In this document: piece after piece, positions 10,021 to 20,700 of the stretch
How positions within the stretch are numbered: the stretch's first letter is position 1
How the letters are laid out: each line of letters begins with the position of its first letter
NCBI RefSeq assembly: GCF_011751865.2
Contig: NZ_CP061770.1
Location: 1,054,001-1,118,000, forward strand
Source of the DNA: Salinibacterium sp. ZJ70
Lineage (GTDB): Bacteria > Actinomycetota > Actinomycetes > Actinomycetales > Microbacteriaceae
DNA length: 64,000 nucleotides
Direction of reading: 5' to 3'
Program-made: the position numbers and the translations under genes
The notes under the pieces: generated by a model
Told to the model about the DNA's origin: nothing
What the model saw: only the letters and a program-made list of their open reading frames with translations
Database searches by the model: none

Positions 10021-10337
10021 AGCAACTCCAGTGATGCTCCCCGAGCCGACCCCCCGTCGGTCCGGTACAGCTGAAACTACCCGCCACCTCCGACACTGAG
10101 TCGACCAATGCAGCTTGCGTGACCCGAACTGGGGGAGGAACGGGCGGGCTGGGCGTTCTCGTTGATTGGCGGGGCGGCGGGCGGGTTTATGGCCCCAGTT
10201 CGGGTCACGGGTTCCGGGCCCGCCGGACCGTAGCTCCCGGGCCGACGACCGAGTGTCGCGTGCGCGTCGTAGGGTTACGGTCACGCGCGGGTTCCCCTGC
10301 GTCCTATTGCTTCTGCCCGAGAGGTGTATCGCTGCCG
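10021..10337. promoter_or_regulatory. Divergent promoter region between the two arms of the defence island
   Basis: This 317-bp non-coding stretch separates the start codons of the GHKL-helicase gene (minus) and drmD (plus), so it must hold the promoters of both arms. The conspicuous element is a long inverted repeat (listed separately). A related, looser string, GTCACGGGTTCC at 10204-10215 versus GGTCACGCGCGGGTTCC around 10278-10294, suggests further degenerate copies on the drmD side. I could not fix convincing -35/-10 pairs on either side. No regulator gene is encoded next to it. Confidence 0.6.
10118..10209. repeat. Perfect 17-bp inverted repeat with 58-bp spacer; likely regulatory
   Basis: The left arm CGTGACCCGAACTGGGG (10118-10134) is the exact reverse complement of the right arm CCCCAGTTCGGGTCACG (10193-10209). 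Read towards its own gene, each arm is the same string in the same orientation, about 98 bp before the GHKL-helicase start and about 129 bp before the drmD start. This is what would be expected of one regulator binding a directional site in each promoter. A cruciform or a remnant of a mobile element end is possible, but no element sequence is visible between the arms. Confidence 0.65.
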
Positions 10338-13160
10338 ATGCTGAATGACGTTGCCGTCGCACCGGGATCGATCGTTGTGGTGCGCGACGCTGAGTGGCTC
10401 GTGACCTCGGTCGAGCCGACCCGCAGCGGACTGCTGGTGCGGGCCCAGGGCTTGTCCGAGCTGGTTCGAGGAACGACTGCGTCGTTCTACAGCCTCCTCG
10501 ATGAGATCGAGCCGCTCGATCCAGCGCAGGCGCGGGTCACAGCAGATGACTCACCCGGCTACCGTCGCGCTCGCCTGTGGCTCGAGGCCACGATCCGCAA
10601 GACGTCGCTCCCGCTCGGCGGCGCCGACCTCAGCGTCTCGCCGCACATGCTCGTCAACTCGCTCGGCTACCAGCGCACGGCGGTGCAGCGCGCGTTCTCG
10701 CGCGATCTGCTGCGCCCGCGTCTGCTGATCGCGGATGCGGTGGGGCTCGGCAAGACGATCGAGATCGGCATGATCCTGTCCGAGCTTGTGCGTCGCGGCC
10801 GGGGGGAGCGGATCCTGATCGTCACGCCGAAGCACGTGCTGGAGCAGATGCAGCACGAGATGTGGACGCGCTTCGCGCTGCCGTTCGTGCGCCTCGACTC
10901 CGTCGGCATTCAGCGGGTGCGCCAGGAGCTGCCAGCGACGCGCAACCCGTTCAGTCGCTTCAAGCGGGCGATCATCTCGATCGACACGCTCAAGCAGGAT
11001 CGCTACCTGCAGCACCTTCGCGACTTCTCGTGGGATGCCGTGGTGATCGATGAGTCGCACAACATCACGGGCGCCACCCTCAACAACCGCCTCGCCCGCG
11101 TGCTCGCGCCGCAGACGGAGGCGCTCATCCTCGCCAGTGCGACCCCGCACAACGGCCGGAAGGAGTCCTTCGCCGAGCTGGTGCGTCTGCTCGAGCCGAC
11201 CGCGGTGTCGCCGTCGAACGACATCGACACCGACATGCTCAAGAAGCTCGTGATCCGCCGCCACCGGTACAGCCCGGAGGTGAAGGCGGAGGTCGGCTCC
11301 GACTGGGCTGAGCGGCGTCCGCCGAACAACGTGCTCGTTCCGGCGACGGCCGCCGAGGATGCGATCGCCCGCGAGCTGTCGCAGGTGTGGCTGCACCCTG
11401 TGTCGGGACAGAGCCCGTACTCGGGGCAGAATTCCTCGCTGTTCCCCTGGACGCTCGCGAAGGCCTTTCTCTCGTCGATCCCGGCATTCCGCGAGACGGT
11501 GCAGGAGCGTCTGAAGCGCCTCGGGTCCGACGCGGCCCGTTCGGGGGAGCGCGTGGCGCTCGAGCGGTTGCTGGAGCTCGCGGATGCCGCCGCCCCGGAG
11601 TCGTCGGCGAAGTTCCGCGCGCTGCTCGACGTCGCTCGGGAGGTGGGCATCAGCGCGAGCGCCTCGGAGCGGCTCGTCGTTTTCTCCGAGCGCGTCGCCA
11701 CCCTCAAGTGGCTCCAGCAGGCGCTGCGCACCGCGCTCAAGCTCCGCCCCGAGCAGGTGGCCGTGCTGCACGGCGGTTTGAGTGATGTGGAGCAGCAGGA
11801 GATCGTCGAGAGCTTCAAACTCGCTTCGAGTCCGATCCGCATTCTCGTGACGGGGGACATCGCCTCGGAGGGCGTCAACCTGCACGCGCAGTGCCACGAG
11901 CTGGTGCACTACGACATCCCGTGGAGCCTTATCCGCATCGAGCAGCGCAACGGCCGCATCGACCGATATGGGCAGAAACACCCGCCCCGTATCACCACGC
12001 TGCTGCTGAACCCTTCCGATGAGATGTTCTCGGGGGATGTGCGGGTGCTCACGCGCCTGCTTGAGCGTGAGAGCGAGGCGCACACCGCGCTCGGTGATGC
12101 TGCCAGCCTCATGGGGCACTATGACGCCGAGGCGGAGGAGAAGGCGATCATGTCGGCGCTCGCACGCGGCGCGGACTTCGACGAGGTCGTTCCCACCGTG
12201 GACTCGGTGGCGGAGTCGTCGGATCCGTTTGCGCAGATGCTCGCCCTGCTCGCTACCGAGGAGAGCGCCGTCGTCGAGTCAGCGGAGGTTCCGGATCTCA
12301 CGCTGTTCGATTCGGCGGAGCAGTTCCTGCAGCAGGCGCTCGCCGAGCTGTCGGACACCGCGGAGGCTCCGCTTGAGCGCGGCGGTTTTGGCCTGCAGGT
12401 GCATGCGAACCACCATCTCGTTTCACTTGCGCCGCCCCCGGATCTCGCCCAGCGTCTGCGTGTGCTGCCTCAGACCTACGTGCAGCAGCAGCGGGTCACT
12501 GAGCGCCTCGCGCTGGCGACTACGCGCACGGCGGCGGAGCGGTCGCTTGCAGAGGCGCGCTCGCGCGCGGATCGCTCGTCGCTGTGGCCCGAGAGCCACT
12601 ATCTCGGGCCGCTGCACCCGGTGCTCGATTGGGCGGCTGATCGCGCGCTCGCGAAGCTCGCCCGAAACGAGGTCTTTGTGTTGCGCACGTCTGTGGACAC
12701 TCCGACGGTTGTGCTCGTGGGCACGCTCACGAACCGCCGCGGGCAGGTTGTTGGTGCTTCGTATATGACGGCTCCGCAGCTGGGGCCGTCGAATGTGATG
12801 CTTCAGGCACACGAGGATGCGCGTGAAGCGCTTGACTCCGTCGGAATGTTCGGGCGCCTCGTCAACCGCGGGGATCTCGATCCGTCTCGGTGGCAGCACC
12901 TGATCCCGATCGCGGTGGAGCAGGCGCGTGATCGGATGCACAACTTCATGGTCGATGCCCGCGCTGATCTCGATGACCGGGTCGCTCAGTGGGTTAAGCG
13001 CGTGCGCGATTGGGAGCGCGATGCCGATGCCCTGGTGCAGGTCGCATCGTTGCGCGAGAACAGCGAGCGCGTCGCAGCGGAGGAGTCGATCGCCGAGTCG
13101 ATGCGCCCGAGCCAGGTGCTGGTGCGGCCGCTTCTGCTCGCGGTGCCGGAGGGAGAGTGA
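10338..13160 (+). CDS. drmD: DISARM SNF2-like helicase DrmD (class 1 marker)
   Basis: A 940-residue SNF2-family helicase. The ATG at 10338 is preceded by GAGAGG 12-17 nt upstream; upstream in-frame sequence is the promoter region and is not protein-like. Motifs: YQRTAVQRAF (Q-like region), LLIADAVGLGKTIEIGMIL (Walker A, Lys about 139), ILIVTPKHVLEQ, VVIDESHNITG (DESH 238-241), LASATPHNG (about 268), VTGDIASEGVNLHAQCHELV and IEQRNGRIDRYGQ (about 505-546). The C-terminal 350 residues are helical and unassigned. Class 1 DISARM is defined by drmD followed by the methylase drmMI, exactly as here (the next ATG begins 2 nt after this stop). Its probable job is ATP-dependent translocation on double-stranded phage DNA. 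HepA/RapA-type helicases share the motifs, but the gene order supports DrmD. Confidence 0.85.
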   Translation: MLNDVAVAPGSIVVVRDAEWLVTSVEPTRSGLLVRAQGLSELVRGTTASFYSLLDEIEPLDPAQARVTADDSPGYRRARLWLEATIRKTSLPLGGADLSVSPHMLVNSLGYQRTAVQRAFSRDLLRPRLLIADAVGLGKTIEIGMILSELVRRGRGERILIVTPKHVLEQMQHEMWTRFALPFVRLDSVGIQRVRQELPATRNPFSRFKRAIISIDTLKQDRYLQHLRDFSWDAVVIDESHNITGATLNNRLARVLAPQTEALILASATPHNGRKESFAELVRLLEPTAVSPSNDIDTDMLKKLVIRRHRYSPEVKAEVGSDWAERRPPNNVLVPATAAEDAIARELSQVWLHPVSGQSPYSGQNSSLFPWTLAKAFLSSIPAFRETVQERLKRLGSDAARSGERVALERLLELADAAAPESSAKFRALLDVAREVGISASASERLVVFSERVATLKWLQQALRTALKLRPEQVAVLHGGLSDVEQQEIVESFKLASSPIRILVTGDIASEGVNLHAQCHELVHYDIPWSLIRIEQRNGRIDRYGQKHPPRITTLLLNPSDEMFSGDVRVLTRLLERESEAHTALGDAASLMGHYDAEAEEKAIMSALARGADFDEVVPTVDSVAESSDPFAQMLALLATEESAVVESAEVPDLTLFDSAEQFLQQALAELSDTAEAPLERGGFGLQVHANHHLVSLAPPPDLAQRLRVLPQTYVQQQRVTERLALATTRTAAERSLAEARSRADRSSLWPESHYLGPLHPVLDWAADRALAKLARNEVFVLRTSVDTPTVVLVGTLTNRRGQVVGASYMTAPQLGPSNVMLQAHEDAREALDSVGMFGRLVNRGDLDPSRWQHLIPIAVEQARDRMHNFMVDARADLDDRVAQWVKRVRDWERDADALVQVASLRENSERVAAEESIAESMRPSQVLVRPLLLAVPEGE

Positions 13161-13162
13161 TC

Positions 13163-16100
13163 ATGCAGAGCGACGCATTCATCGTGGGCGAGAGCTGGAT
13201 CAGCGAACACTTTTTCACCACGGACGGTAAGCAGTCCTTCCAGCAGCGTGTGCTGGAGCGCCGTAAGTCGTGGGACGAGGATGGTGACTCGCCTCGCGCG
13301 GGTGTCAGCCGCATCGCGGGTGAGCTCGCGTCTGCGCTCGCCCGCCTCGACGAGGCTGCGCCGGGTCTCGAGCGTGACGTGCGGCAGCACGACGAGGTCA
13401 CGCGGCCGCTCGTGTCGGCTCTCGGGTTCGACGACGCACATCTGCGTTCGCGCACGCTCGGGCCGGTCAACTGGCTGAGCACTCCCGGCACGGATGCGCC
13501 CGTTCTCGCGCTGGTCGAGGGCCGTCACACCGAGTCGCTGGACGATCTGCTGCAGAAGGATGGCGACACCCTGCTTGAGGCGTATGCGCCCGAGGGTGAG
13601 CCCGCAGTCACGAGCCTCTCGCGTCTGCTGTCGACCCTGCTTGTGGCTGACGATGCCCCGGAGTTCGCGGTTGTGCTGGCCGGGCGATGGGCGCTGCTGG
13701 TAGATCGCGAGCGCTGGCCCGAGGGTCGCTACCTCGCCGTTGATGTGCAGCTCGTGGTCGACCGCAATGACCAGCGCAAGGGCGGTGAGCTCGACCGTCT
13801 CGTTGCGGTGCTGTCGGCCGAGTCGCTGCTGCCTGACGCGGAGGGCACGGTGTGGTGGAGCTCCGTGCGCGAGGAGTCGATCAAGCACACGGTCGGTGTT
13901 TCGCAGGATCTGCGCGAGGGCGTGCGCCTCGCCATTGAAGTCATCGCGAACGACGCGGTGCAGCGGCGTGCACGGCTGGGGCTGGATCCGATTCCGGCTG
14001 ACCAGGCGCAGACGCTCGCGAAGCAGTCGTTGCGCTTCATCTACCGGATCCTCTTCCTTCTCTATGCGGAGTCGTCTCCCGAGTTGAAGGTGCTCCCGGT
14101 GGGTGCCCCTGAATTCGGTGAGGGGTATGGGCTCGACCGCCTGCGGGAGTTGGTGCTTGTCGAGCTTTCGGGCGATGCCGCCGAGCGCACACACTTCTAC
14201 GACTCACTCGCGGTGCTGTTCCGCCTGATTGATGAGGGGTCGCCCGAGGCGGAGGGCAGCACTGATCTGACGGACGGGCTCGTTTTCAATTCGCTGCGAG
14301 CCGACCTCTTCAGCCCGGAGGCGGTCTCACGCATCAGCGAGTCGAAGCTCTCGGATGGCGCGCTGCAGAGCGTGCTGGAGCGGCTGCTGCTCTCGAAGGC
14401 CCAGAAGGGCCGCGACCGTGGTTTTATCTCGTACGCCGACCTCGGCATCAACCAGCTGGGCGCCGTGTACGAGGGTCTGATGTCGTACACGGGGTTCTTC
14501 GCCACCGAGGATCTGCACGAGGTCGCGCCTGATGGGAAGCCTGAGAAGGGCTCCTGGGTGGTGCCGGTCTCGCGGTCGGGGCACCTCGACGAGAAGCACT
14601 TCGTGAAAGCTCCGGATCCGATCACGGGTGAGCCGAAGCCCGTCGTGCACGGTGCTGGCGCCTTTGTGTATCGGCTCTCGGGTCGCGACCGTCAGCAGTC
14701 TGCCTCGTATTACAGTCCGGAGGTGCTGACCCGGTTCACGGTGTCGCAGGCGCTCGAGGAATTGCTCACGCCCGAGACGACCGCGGAGCAGATTCTGCAG
14801 CTGTCGGTCTGCGAGCCGGCGCTCGGATCGGGCGCGTTCGCTATCGAGGCAGTGCGTCAGCTCGCCGAGCAGTACCTGGACCGCCGCGAAGCCGAGCTCG
14901 GGGTGCGCATCGACCCCGACGAGCGCCCCCGCGAGCTGCAGAAGGTCAAGGCGTGGATCGCCCTGCACCAGGTGTACGGCGTCGACCTCAATGCCACGGC
15001 TGTCGAGCTCGCGGAGATCTCGCTGTGGCTCGACACGATGAGCGAAGGGCTCCATGCCCCCTGGTTCGGTCTCCGTCTGCGGCGCGGCAACTCGCTCGTC
15101 GGCGCGCGGCGAGCGGTGTTCAGCGCCGATCAGGTGCGCTCGAAGGGGTGGCTCTCGGACGTTCCCCGCGACGTGCCGCTGCGAGACGACGTGCACATCG
15201 GCATCCACCACTTCCTGCTTCCGGCGGACGGATGGGGTGCCTCTGCAGACGCGAAGGAGGCGAAGGAGCTCGCCGCGGATGCCCGTGCGGCGCTGACGAC
15301 GTGGCGCAAGTCGATGCGCATGAAGCCGACCGCGAAGCAGATCGCGCAGCTCGAAGCCCTCGCGTCGCGGGTCGAGTCGCTGTGGGCCTTCGCGGCCAAG
15401 CGCCTGCAGGTGGCCGAGTGGGAGGCCCGCCGGCCGATCGCCCTGTGGGGCCGCGACGCCGACCCCGACGACGACCGCCCGCACTCGGTGTCGCGCGAGC
15501 AGATTGAGCACACGCTCGCCGACGCAGATGGCGCCTATCGGCGCCTGCGGCGTGTGATGGACGCGTGGTGCGCGCTCTGGTTCTGGCCGCTCACCGATGA
15601 CCTCACGGGAGGGGTGGAACCGCCCACGTGGGAGCAGTGGATCGCCGCGCTCACGGGCCTGCTCGGCACGACCGGATCTGAGACCCGCAAGGCACGCGCC
15701 GCTCGGGACGCAGGGGCAACGACGTTCGACCTTCCCGACGGGTGGGACGCGCTCACCGAGGCCGAGCAGATGGATCTGGGCTTCGCGTCGGCGCTCCCGG
15801 TGAAGGACGTGCTGCGTGAGCAGCCCTGGCTGGTGGTCGCGGAGCGCATCGCGGAGCGGCAGGGCTTCTTCCACTGGGAGCTCGACTTCGCACCCGTGTT
15901 CCTGCGCGGCGGGTTCGACCTGCAGGTGGGCAACCCGCCCTGGGTGCGGCCCCGCTCCGACGTCGAGGCGCTGCTCGCCGAGGGCGACCCATGGTGGCAG
16001 CTCAAGGCGAAATCCACTGCCGCCGAGGATGCGCAGCACCGTGAGGCGGCGCTCGCCGTACCGGGCGTGCGCGAGATCCTCGTTGACGGCACAGCGGAGG

Positions 16101-17713
16101 TGGTAGCGCTCGCCGCATTCATTGGCGGCGTTCAGAACTACCCGCAACTGGCGGGCCTGCAGCCAGACCTCTACCGCTGCTTCACGACTGCGACGTGGGC
16201 GCACATGTCGCGCGGAGGATCCGTGGTGTTGATCCACCCGGAGTCGCACTTCACCGACGAGAAGGCGGGTGTATTGCGCGCAGCAACGTACCGGCGTCTT
16301 CGCCGGCATTGGCAGTTCATCAACGAGTTGTCGCTATTCGAAGTGCATCATCTTGTTTCTTACGGCATTAACGTCTACGGCCCCGAGCGCTCGCCTGACT
16401 TCCTGCAGGCGACCTCGTTGTACCACCCCTCCACCGTGGAAGCATCGCTGCGGCATGACGGGAGCGGGCCGGAGCCTGGCCTCAAGGACGACGAAGGGCG
16501 GTGGGATCTCCGACCGCACGCCTCGCGCATTCAGAGAGTCGACGGCGAGGTGCTGCGCACGTGGCACGCCATCCTCGAGACCGAGTCCGTCCCCGTCGTG
16601 CGAACGCGGATGGTGTACACCGTGAACCGCTCGACCGCTGCCGTGCTCGCGAAGCTGTCGACCGCGCCGCGCATGGCCGAGCTCGGGCTGCAGTTCAGCC
16701 GCGGCTGGGATGAGTCGATCGACCGTAAGAAGGGGCGCTTCGAGGCAGAGTGGGGGCGGCCCGAAAGCTGGCGCGACGTCATCCTGCAGGGTCCCCACAT
16801 TCACGTGGCCACACCGTTCTACAAGAACCCGAACCCCACGATGCTCCACAACCAAGACTGGACGTCGGTCGACCTCGAGGCGCTCGAACCCGACGCGATT
16901 CCCGTCACCCAGTACAAGCCCCGTGGCTCCCGCGCGGAGTACGACGCTGCGTACGGCACATGGGAGGTCGACGGCGAGCACCGCCCCATCCGCGATTTCT
17001 ACCGCATCGCATGGCGCGCTATGGCGGCGAATACTGGGGAACGGACGTTCATATCTGCGCTGATCCCGCCAGGCGCGGGGCACGTGAATGGGGTATTCGC
17101 GGTCGGCGGAGCACAACCCGACACTCTCGTAGCCGCCGCGGGCTTCAGCTCCTCACTCATCTCCGATTTCGGAGTGCGCGCAGCGCCAAAAAGCGGAATC
17201 TACCAAGGCGTGTTCGAACGGTTGCCTGTGCAGAGCGGCGGCAGATTCATCGGTGCTATATCGGCCCGTTACTTGCGACTTGTCGCGTCGACGGATGCCT
17301 TCGCGCCGCTATGGCGTGACGTCGTCGGTAACGAGTGGGGCCCTGATCGAGTGCTGAGGAAAGCGGTCGAGCGGCGGCGGGCGCAGCTGGAAATCGACGT
17401 GCTGGTTGCGTTGAGCCTGGGTATCACGATCGACGAGCTCGTCACGATCTATCGGACGCAGTTTCCTGTTCTTGCTGGATACGACCGCAACGAGTACCTG
17501 TTCGACGCCAACGGTCGCCTCGTGCCGACCACGATCCGCCAGGCATGGCGGAAGGCTGGCGAGCCGACGGATGCCGCGCGCATGGCGGTGGAGGAGCGCA
17601 CCGCGGTGCACCCGGGGTCGGGAGTCGAGTACGTGTACGAGCTGCCGTTCCGGTTCCTCGACCGTGAGGCGGACATGCGCGAGGCATATGCGCGGTTCGA
17701 GGCTGAGCTGTGA
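13163..17713 (+). CDS. drmMI: DISARM class 1 adenine-specific DNA methylase DrmMI
   Basis: A 1516-residue N6-adenine methyltransferase of the large PglX/DrmMI type. ATG 2 nt after the drmD stop, with GGAG just upstream. Motifs: ASYYSPEVLTRFTV before the catalytic domain, SAM-binding motif I in PALGSGAFAIEA (about 550-560), VYGVDLNATAVELAEISLWL, and catalytic motif IV GNPPW (about 922-926). The long gap between motifs I and IV holds an insert, as in PglX-type enzymes. The N-terminal 500 residues and the C-terminal 500 (probable target recognition) are not further assignable. In DISARM, the methylase marks host DNA so that it is spared. Parts of the recognition region (about 16300-16420 and 17030-17310) are visibly poorer in GC than the rest. 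The next gene starts at an overlapping GTGA. Confidence 0.85.
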   Translation: MQSDAFIVGESWISEHFFTTDGKQSFQQRVLERRKSWDEDGDSPRAGVSRIAGELASALARLDEAAPGLERDVRQHDEVTRPLVSALGFDDAHLRSRTLGPVNWLSTPGTDAPVLALVEGRHTESLDDLLQKDGDTLLEAYAPEGEPAVTSLSRLLSTLLVADDAPEFAVVLAGRWALLVDRERWPEGRYLAVDVQLVVDRNDQRKGGELDRLVAVLSAESLLPDAEGTVWWSSVREESIKHTVGVSQDLREGVRLAIEVIANDAVQRRARLGLDPIPADQAQTLAKQSLRFIYRILFLLYAESSPELKVLPVGAPEFGEGYGLDRLRELVLVELSGDAAERTHFYDSLAVLFRLIDEGSPEAEGSTDLTDGLVFNSLRADLFSPEAVSRISESKLSDGALQSVLERLLLSKAQKGRDRGFISYADLGINQLGAVYEGLMSYTGFFATEDLHEVAPDGKPEKGSWVVPVSRSGHLDEKHFVKAPDPITGEPKPVVHGAGAFVYRLSGRDRQQSASYYSPEVLTRFTVSQALEELLTPETTAEQILQLSVCEPALGSGAFAIEAVRQLAEQYLDRREAELGVRIDPDERPRELQKVKAWIALHQVYGVDLNATAVELAEISLWLDTMSEGLHAPWFGLRLRRGNSLVGARRAVFSADQVRSKGWLSDVPRDVPLRDDVHIGIHHFLLPADGWGASADAKEAKELAADARAALTTWRKSMRMKPTAKQIAQLEALASRVESLWAFAAKRLQVAEWEARRPIALWGRDADPDDDRPHSVSREQIEHTLADADGAYRRLRRVMDAWCALWFWPLTDDLTGGVEPPTWEQWIAALTGLLGTTGSETRKARAARDAGATTFDLPDGWDALTEAEQMDLGFASALPVKDVLREQPWLVVAERIAERQGFFHWELDFAPVFLRGGFDLQVGNPPWVRPRSDVEALLAEGDPWWQLKAKSTAAEDAQHREAALAVPGVREILVDGTAEVVALAAFIGGVQNYPQLAGLQPDLYRCFTTATWAHMSRGGSVVLIHPESHFTDEKAGVLRAATYRRLRRHWQFINELSLFEVHHLVSYGINVYGPERSPDFLQATSLYHPSTVEASLRHDGSGPEPGLKDDEGRWDLRPHASRIQRVDGEVLRTWHAILETESVPVVRTRMVYTVNRSTAAVLAKLSTAPRMAELGLQFSRGWDESIDRKKGRFEAEWGRPESWRDVILQGPHIHVATPFYKNPNPTMLHNQDWTSVDLEALEPDAIPVTQYKPRGSRAEYDAAYGTWEVDGEHRPIRDFYRIAWRAMAANTGERTFISALIPPGAGHVNGVFAVGGAQPDTLVAAAGFSSSLISDFGVRAAPKSGIYQGVFERLPVQSGGRFIGAISARYLRLVASTDAFAPLWRDVVGNEWGPDRVLRKAVERRRAQLEIDVLVALSLGITIDELVTIYRTQFPVLAGYDRNEYLFDANGRLVPTTIRQAWRKAGEPTDAARMAVEERTAVHPGSGVEYVYELPFRFLDREADMREAYARFEAEL

Positions 17714-20700
17714 GCGTTCTGCTGCCCGCGGAGCAGGCCGAGAGCTTCCGCGGCGCCCTCACCGACTACCTCACCACCACGTTCGCGTTTGCGGATCCGC
17801 CCGCCGATGAGGAGCTGCGCCGTCTGCTCACCGACCCGGACAACGGCATATTCCGCGGTCCCTACGTGCGCCTGCGAGCGCCGTTCCGTCCGGCCGCCGA
17901 CGGGTGGCAGCAGCTTCTCGGCTGGACGCCTCCGCACGTGCCGCATGCGCACCAGGCCGCCGCCTGGCGGCGCCTCAGCAGCCGCCGGATCGACGACGGC
18001 GCGCCGCAGGGGCCGCTGCCGACCCTCGTGACGACGGGAACCGGATCCGGCAAGACCGAGGCGTTCCTCTACCCGATCCTCGATCACGTCATGCGCGCTA
18101 AGGCAGCGGGGGAGACGGGCATCAAGGCGCTCATCCTCTACCCGATGAACGCCCTCGCCAACGACCAGGCACGGCGCCTCGCCGACCTGATCACGGGTGT
18201 GCCCCAGCTGGGCGGCGTCCGCGCCGCGCTCTACACCGGTCAGCGATCGGGGGAGCAGAGCATGGTGAGCCCGGGATCACTGATCACCTCGCGAAGCGCC
18301 ATCCGCGAGAGCGCACCCGACATCCTGCTCACCAACTACAAGATGCTCGACCAGCTGCTGCTGCGCCGCGGTGACCGCGGAATCTGGCAGCAGAGTGCGA
18401 CGAGCCTGCGCTACCTGGTGCTCGACGAGTTCCACACCTACGACGGGGCCCAGGGCACCGACGTCGCGATGCTGCTGCGTAGACTCGCGCTCGTGCTCGC
18501 CCGGGAGGCGCGCGTCGACGGTGCCGAGGCCCTCGGGCGCATCACCCCCGTAGCCACCTCCGCGACGCTCGGCGACAAGGGCGACCCGGCAGCGATGATC
18601 GAGTTCGCGCGCACCGTGTTCGGGGTGCCGTTCTCGCCCGACAGCGTCATCACCGAAACCCGGCTGACGATCGACGAGTGGGCCGGGCAACGAGCGGGTG
18701 ACAGCGGGCTCGAGCCTGCCGCCATCGACCGCGAGGTGCTGGCCGCCATCCGCGAGGCGTCGTCGATGTCTGACGCGGCCATGCGAGCGCGAGCGGTCCT
18801 GGCGGCGCTGTACCGCGGGGAGGTGTCTGCCGAGGCGAGTGCGCTCGACCTCGTGGTCGCACACCCGGATCTCCGGCGGCTCGCCGAGTCCGCGGAACAC
18901 GCGGTGCACCTCAACGACCTCGCTGCACAACTCATCCCTACAGCCGCAGACGCACACCTCGATCCCGCCGAGCGGCGCGAAACGCGCAGAACGACGATCG
19001 TCGCTCTGCTCGCGGCGCTCAGCCAGGTGCGAGCCACCGCGGGATATGGGCAGGCGCTCGACGTGAGCCTCCACCTGTGGGTGCGCGAACTGACCCGCCT
19101 CGACCGCCTCGCCACACCCCAGGTTGCGTTTGCGTGGGCCGATGACGGCGTGACCGTCGCCGACGGACGCATCGAGCCGCGCTTCCCCGCCCTCTATTGC
19201 CGTCACTGCGGCCGTAGCGGATGGGGCGTCGCGCTCGCGCCGGGCGGTGACGACCTCGACAGTGAGAGCGTCGACCCCCGTGCAAAGCGGCTCGCCGACG
19301 ACTCGCGCTTCCGCGCGCTCATCCACGCGCCGCACGAAGCCACCAGCCGCGAGGACGGCGCCGAGGTTTCGGGCCTGCGCTGGCTCGACCCGCTCGGCCG
19401 CCGTCTCGAGAGCGACCAGCCCGAGGGCGACCGCGCGCTTCCAGTGCTCGCCATCATGGGCGCCGGAGCCGATGAGGCCGCGCGCAAGGACACGTGCCCG
19501 TCGTGCGGGCGCGACGACGGCATCCGATTCGTCGGCAGCGCGATCGCAACGATGCTGTCGGTCGCCATCACGACGCTTTTTGGCGCCGCCGACCTCGACG
19601 CGGCAGAGAAGAAGGCGCTCGTCTTCACCGACAGCGTGCAAGACGCCGCACACCGTGCCGGATTCGTGCAGAGCCGCGCCCACGTATTCGCGCTGCGCAA
19701 CGCCATCCGCCGCGCCGTCCCCGCCAGCGGCATCGACCTGAGCACGCTCGTCGACACGATGATGGAGCAGGCAACCGAGCCCGCACAGCGCTACCTGCTG
19801 CTCTCGCCCGAGATCGCCCACCGGCCCAACTTCCGCGGATACTGGGATGCCGCCGCACCGGTCAGCAACCGCGCCGCCCTTCTGCGGCGCGTGCGCAAGC
19901 GGCTTCTGTTCGACGTCGCGCTCGAGTTCGGCCTCATGTCGCGCGTCGGACGCACGCTCGGGACTACCGGCACGCTTGCCGCTGCGGTCGTTGCCGGAAG
20001 TGACGCCGAGCTCACCGCGATCGGCCGTCGCTCTGCCGAAGACGTGATGCATCAGCCTCAGCTCGACCTCGACGAGCGTGCCCCCGAGCTCGACACCGGC
20101 CAGCTCGTCTGGTGGGTGCGCGGCGTACTCGAGCGCATGCGCGAGCGCGGCGCCATCGAACACGACTGGTATCGCAAGTACGCCGCCAACGACGGAAACC
20201 GCTGGTACATCTGGGGTGGACGCCCCAAGGGGGAGGGCATGCCCGCCTTCCCCGAGGGACGCGACGCACCCGCGTGGCCCCGCGTCGGCGACGCGCTCAC
20301 CGGCGAAGCGCGGCGCCGCTCGTCGCTCGACCCCGCGACGAGCACCCAGAGCTGGTACGCGCAGTGGGCGCGCGACACGCTTGGGGTGCCCGCCCAGATC
20401 GGTGCGCACCTGACACGAACGCTGTTCCGCGAGCTCGAACGTGCAGGCATCGTCACCGGCACGCCCACAGCATCCGGCGGAACAGCCTACGCCGTGCCGG
20501 CCGAGCGCGTGCGCGTCGTGCAGATCGAGCGCGACGAGTGGGTCGAAGGGCACCATGCTCTCTCCTGCCCTGTATGCGAGACGCGCGTTGTTGCGCCCCG
20601 AGATGTGATCGCCGTGCTCACCGGAGCCCCCTGCACGTCGCCCCGCTGCGCGGGCGTGCTCGTCGAGCGGCGGGAGAGCGACAACTTCTACCGCCGCCTC

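Noticed and set aside
10119-10337. Extension of drmD upstream to 10119
   Set aside because: The extra 73 residues are low-complexity Gly/Arg, and the stretch overlaps the inverted repeat of the divergent promoter; ATG 10338 starts the family-like sequence.
10021-10362. Extension of the GHKL-helicase upstream to 10362
   Set aside because: It would cross the drmD start codon and the promoter region; the GTG at 10020 has a good ribosome-binding site.
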